Assembly (NCBI GenBank): GCA_026461505.1
Contig: JAPJMW010000075.1
Span: 1 to 43,310, forward strand
Source: Beijerinckiaceae bacterium
GTDB taxonomy: Bacteria > Pseudomonadota > Alphaproteobacteria > Rhizobiales > Beijerinckiaceae
Reading direction: 5' to 3'
DNA length: 43,310 nucleotides
Below the pieces are notes generated by a model, which saw only the letters and a program-made list of their open reading frames with translations, was not told the DNA's origin and ran no database searches. Position 1 is the first letter of the stretch. Each line of letters opens with the position of its first letter. Position numbers and translations under genes: made by a program. Below, piece after piece: positions 41,056 to 43,310 of the stretch.

Positions 41056-41637
41056 ATGGTCGTTTTAAATCGAATTTACACCCGCACCGGTGATGACGGC
41101 ACGACGGCTCTTGGAACAGGGGCCCGTCGCCCGAAATATGATTTGCGCGTCGCAGCCTATGGGACGGTGGATGAAACCAATTCGACGATCGGAATGGCCC
41201 GCCTTCACACGAGCACCAGCGAACCGCTTGTTGATGCGATGCTTGGCCGTATTCAGAATGATTTGTTTGATCTTGGCGCCGATCTTTGTACCCCTGAGAC
41301 GGGTGAAAAATTAGCGTGGGAGCCGTTGCGCATTATTGCGTCGCAGGTCGAGCGCATTGAGGCTGAAATTGACACGCTCAACAAGGAACTGAAACCGCTC
41401 CGTTCCTTTGTTTTACCGGGCGGCGCACCGTCGGCCGCCGCTTTGCACCTGTCCCGCACCGTTTCCCGCCGTGCTGAGCGCTTGATGGTGGAATTGGCCA
41501 GCCTGCCGGACGAGACGGTGAGCGAGCCTGCTCTGCACTATATTAACCGCCTCTCGGACTTCCTGTTCGTCGCCTCGCGCTATGTTAATCGGCGGGGTGA
41601 GGGCGACGTGCTTTGGGTGCCCGGCCAGAACCGATAA
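41056..41637 (+). CDS. Cob(I)yrinic acid a,c-diamide adenosyltransferase, PduO type
   Basis: A 193-residue ATP:cob(I)alamin adenosyltransferase that adds the 5'-deoxyadenosyl group in coenzyme B12 formation. The nucleotide-binding N-terminus is YTRTGDDGTTALGTGARRPK, followed by YGTVDETNSTIGMAR, and the cobalamin-site block RTVSRRAERLMVELA with its conserved arginines and RLSDFLFVASRYVN. It stands alone, but connects functionally with cobS at the other end of the window. Confidence 0.92.
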   Translation: MVVLNRIYTRTGDDGTTALGTGARRPKYDLRVAAYGTVDETNSTIGMARLHTSTSEPLVDAMLGRIQNDLFDLGADLCTPETGEKLAWEPLRIIASQVERIEAEIDTLNKELKPLRSFVLPGGAPSAAALHLSRTVSRRAERLMVELASLPDETVSEPALHYINRLSDFLFVASRYVNRRGEGDVLWVPGQNR

Positions 41638-41700
41638 ACATCGGTATCCAATTTCCGACAAACATCGTCGCGCTTGGTCTATTGTTTGACGCACAAAGCG

Positions 41701-41727
41701 TTGACAATATGCGCCATCGGTTATTAG
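41701..41727 (+). promoter_or_regulatory. Candidate promoter for etfBA
   Basis: TTGACA at 41701-41706 and TATTAG at 41722-41727 are separated by 15 bases, shorter than ideal. The gap 41638-41813 has no other good sigma70-like pair. A short palindrome GAGAC-GGT-GTCTC lies downstream at 41761-41773. Confidence 0.35.
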
Positions 41728-41822
41728 GTCGCCGCGTCTTGTGCGAAGATCGCAAAGCCTGAGACGGTGTCTCGGTTTGGATCTTAACGAAGGTTCTCGC
41801 TCGGCTCTTTAGGATGATGATG

Positions 41823-42572
41823 ATGAAGATAATTGTGCCGGTTAAACGGGTCGTCGATTACAATGTGAAAATCCGCGTGAAGCCGGACGGCTCGGGCGTT
41901 GATCTTGCCAATGTGAAAATGTCCATGAACCCCTTCGACGAAATCGCCGTCGAAGAAGCGCTTCGTATCAAGGAAGCAGGCAAGGCGGATGAGGTGATCG
42001 TGGTGTCGATTGGACCTGCGGGTGCCGCTGAAACGCTCCGGACCGGGTTGGCCATGGGTGCGGATCGCGGCATTCTGGTTAAGGTTGACGAGGTTGTTGA
42101 GCCTCTCGCCGTTGCCAAGATTTTGAAGGGTGTTGCGGAGGCCGAAGGTCCGGGTCTGATGATCCTCGGCAAGCAGGCCATTGACGATGACGCAAATGCG
42201 ACGGGCCAAATGTTGGCCGCCCTTTTGGGTTGGCCGCAAGGAACCTTCGCCTCCAAAATCGAAATCGGCGATGGCATGATTACCGTGACGCGCGAAGTCG
42301 ATGGCGGCTTGCAAACGGTTGAGTTGAAATCGCCCGCCATTGTGACGACGGATCTTCGGTTGAATGAGCCACGTTACGCTTCACTGCCGAATATTATGAA
42401 GGCTAAGAAAAAGCCAATCGATGAAAAGACGCCTGCCGATTACGGCGTTGATATCACGCCCCGCTTGAAAGTGGTAACCACCGCCGAGCCTCCGGGCCGC
42501 AAGGCGGGTGTGAAAGTTGGCTCTGTTGCCGAACTCGTTTCAAAGCTCAAGACCGAAGCAGGAGTATTCTGA
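41823..42572 (+). CDS. etfB: Electron transfer flavoprotein beta subunit
   Basis: A 249-residue subunit (from the last of four consecutive ATGs, 41814-41825, preferred because [19 protein letters not shown] is the family start). ETF collects electrons from acyl-CoA and other dehydrogenases and passes them to ETF-ubiquinone oxidoreductase. The AMP/FAD-binding block [36 protein letters not shown] and the recognition-loop part [22 protein letters not shown] are typical. It overlaps etfA by one base (TGATG). The two acyl-CoA ligases of this window could feed the same beta-oxidation electron flow. Confidence 0.95.
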   Translation: MKIIVPVKRVVDYNVKIRVKPDGSGVDLANVKMSMNPFDEIAVEEALRIKEAGKADEVIVVSIGPAGAAETLRTGLAMGADRGILVKVDEVVEPLAVAKILKGVAEAEGPGLMILGKQAIDDDANATGQMLAALLGWPQGTFASKIEIGDGMITVTREVDGGLQTVELKSPAIVTTDLRLNEPRYASLPNIMKAKKKPIDEKTPADYGVDITPRLKVVTTAEPPGRKAGVKVGSVAELVSKLKTEAGVF

Positions 42573-43310
42573 TGGCTACGCTTCTTCTCGCCGATCACGA
42601 TCATCAATCGGTCAAGGACACGACCGCCAAGGCACTTACAGCCGCACTAGCGCTTGGTGCGCCCGTGCATGTGCTGGTGGCAGGTCACAATGCAAAGGCC
42701 GCCGCTGATGCTGCTGCCAAACTGAATGGCGTTGCCAAGGTTTTGCTGGCTGACGATGCGGCCTATGCCAATCAGATGGCCGAGCCTGTTGCCGCGCTCA
42801 TTGTATCGCTGGCCTCCGGTTATTCTGCGATTGTTTCTGCCTCCACAAGTTCGGGCAAAAACATTATGCCACGCGCAGCGGCACTTTTGGATGTCATGCA
42901 GATTTCTGACGTGATCCGGGTGATTTCGGCTGATACGTTTGAACGTCCGATTTATGCAGGCAACGCATTGCAGACGGTGCAATCCTCTGATCCGATTAAA
43001 GTGCTGACGATCCGCACGGCTTCTTTCGCGTCTGTTGAAGAAGGTGGATCGGCTCCGGTTGAGGCGGCGTCTGCTGCTGCCAATCCGGGCATTTCGAGCT
43101 TTAAGGGTGAAAGCCTCGCCAAACTTGATCGGCCTGAATTAACCTCGGCCAAGATCATTGTTTCAGGCGGTCGCGCGATGGCCAATTCGGAAAATTTCAA
43201 GACCTATATCGAACCCGTTGCTAATCGTTTGAACGCAGCCATGGGTGCCTCGCGTGCAGCGGTGGATGCGGGCTATGCACCGAATGATTGGCAGGTCGGA
43301 CAGACGGGTA
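42572..43310 (+). CDS. etfA: Electron transfer flavoprotein alpha subunit (partial, 3' end beyond window)
   Basis: An open frame of 246 codons runs from the ATG at 42572 to the right edge. It starts [20 protein letters not shown] and has ALALGAPVHVLVAG, the STSSGKNIMPRAAALLDVMQISDV block, and then the start of the FAD domain: IIVSGGRAMANSENF and GASRAAVDAGYAPNDWQVGQTG. Those are typical of EtfA, which is usually about 310 residues, so about 65 are missing. It is translationally coupled to etfB. Confidence 0.95.
   Translation, partial: MATLLLADHDHQSVKDTTAKALTAALALGAPVHVLVAGHNAKAAADAAAKLNGVAKVLLADDAAYANQMAEPVAALIVSLASGYSAIVSASTSSGKNIMPRAAALLDVMQISDVIRVISADTFERPIYAGNALQTVQSSDPIKVLTIRTASFASVEEGGSAPVEAASAAANPGISSFKGESLAKLDRPELTSAKIIVSGGRAMANSENFKTYIEPVANRLNAAMGASRAAVDAGYAPNDWQVGQTG

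Noticed and set aside
1-43310. CRISPR arrays, toxin-antitoxin or defence loci, phage or IS genes
   Set aside because: No regularly spaced repeats, transposase, integrase, nuclease-helicase or toxin-antitoxin pair was seen; all larger genes have metabolic, transport or housekeeping assignments.

Overview
This is a gene-dense chromosomal segment from an alphaproteobacterium, most probably of the Hyphomicrobiales (Rhizobiales). The inference rests on several neighbourhoods that I know from that order: an aerobic-type cobS beside a J-domain gene and bolA; rplS followed by leuC, leuD and leuB; a short putA divergent from an Lrp-type putR; a twin-transmembrane protein and a PduO-type cobalamin adenosyltransferase ahead of etfB-etfA; and ProXp-ala and thioredoxin-TPR-LON-Trm112 genes in a row. 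Base composition looks moderate rather than very GC-rich. I see no phage, insertion sequence, CRISPR array or origin. Family and genus cannot be settled from this window.

Layout. 1-1801: cobS (cut by the left edge), a J-domain gene and bolA. 1798-8255: two divergent EamA exporters, a histidine-rich COG0523 GTPase, and two convergent acyl-CoA/AMP ligases. 8351-12025: putR and putA around a small operator region. 12026-17838: a MITE-like palindrome, rplS, leuCDB, a PLP-dependent threonine/serine dehydratase and a beta-carbonic anhydrase. 17984-22224: asd, a third EamA transporter, a host-attachment-family protein, SOUL and DUF1993 proteins, and tRNA-Ala(CGC). 22363-28106: a DecR-like Lrp regulator with a TIGR03643 partner, divergent from a complete alkanesulfonate operon (ssuA, ssuD, ssuC, ssuB, flavin reductase). 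28117-35288: nitroreductase, GNAT, alpha/beta hydrolase, IlvD/Edd dehydratase, a membrane protein, an RhlE helicase, YccF and tRNA-Gly(GCC). 35455-39394: ProXp-ala, thioredoxin-TPR, LON-domain protein, Trm112-like protein, M29 aminopeptidase and tRNA-Leu(CAA). 39535-43310: a secreted unknown, a twin-TM protein, a PagL-like protein, the cobalamin adenosyltransferase, and etfB-etfA (cut by the right edge).

The most notable signal is in the 510-base gap before ssuA. A 27-base open frame with a strong ribosome binding site encodes Met-Met-Ser-His-Cys-Cys-Cys-Pro. It sits between segments that can form mutually exclusive pairings (TTCCGG at 23437-23442 with CCGGAA on either side of the small frame). 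This looks like a cysteine-responsive leader-peptide attenuator controlling sulfonate sulfur scavenging. The divergent regulator resembles the cysteine-responsive E. coli DecR/YbaO and has its own 28-base palindrome near its start codon. An internal terminator after ssuA probably lets the binding protein be made in excess. Together these suggest a two-layer cysteine-sensing module for sulfur supply.

Other recurring themes are short-range genome economy and palindromes. Three convergent gene pairs share overlapping stop codons, while other convergent pairs are separated by a bidirectional terminator or REP-like palindromes. Two of the three tRNA genes run straight into the same hairpin-forming 3' trailer, in which the encoded CCA is part of the stem.
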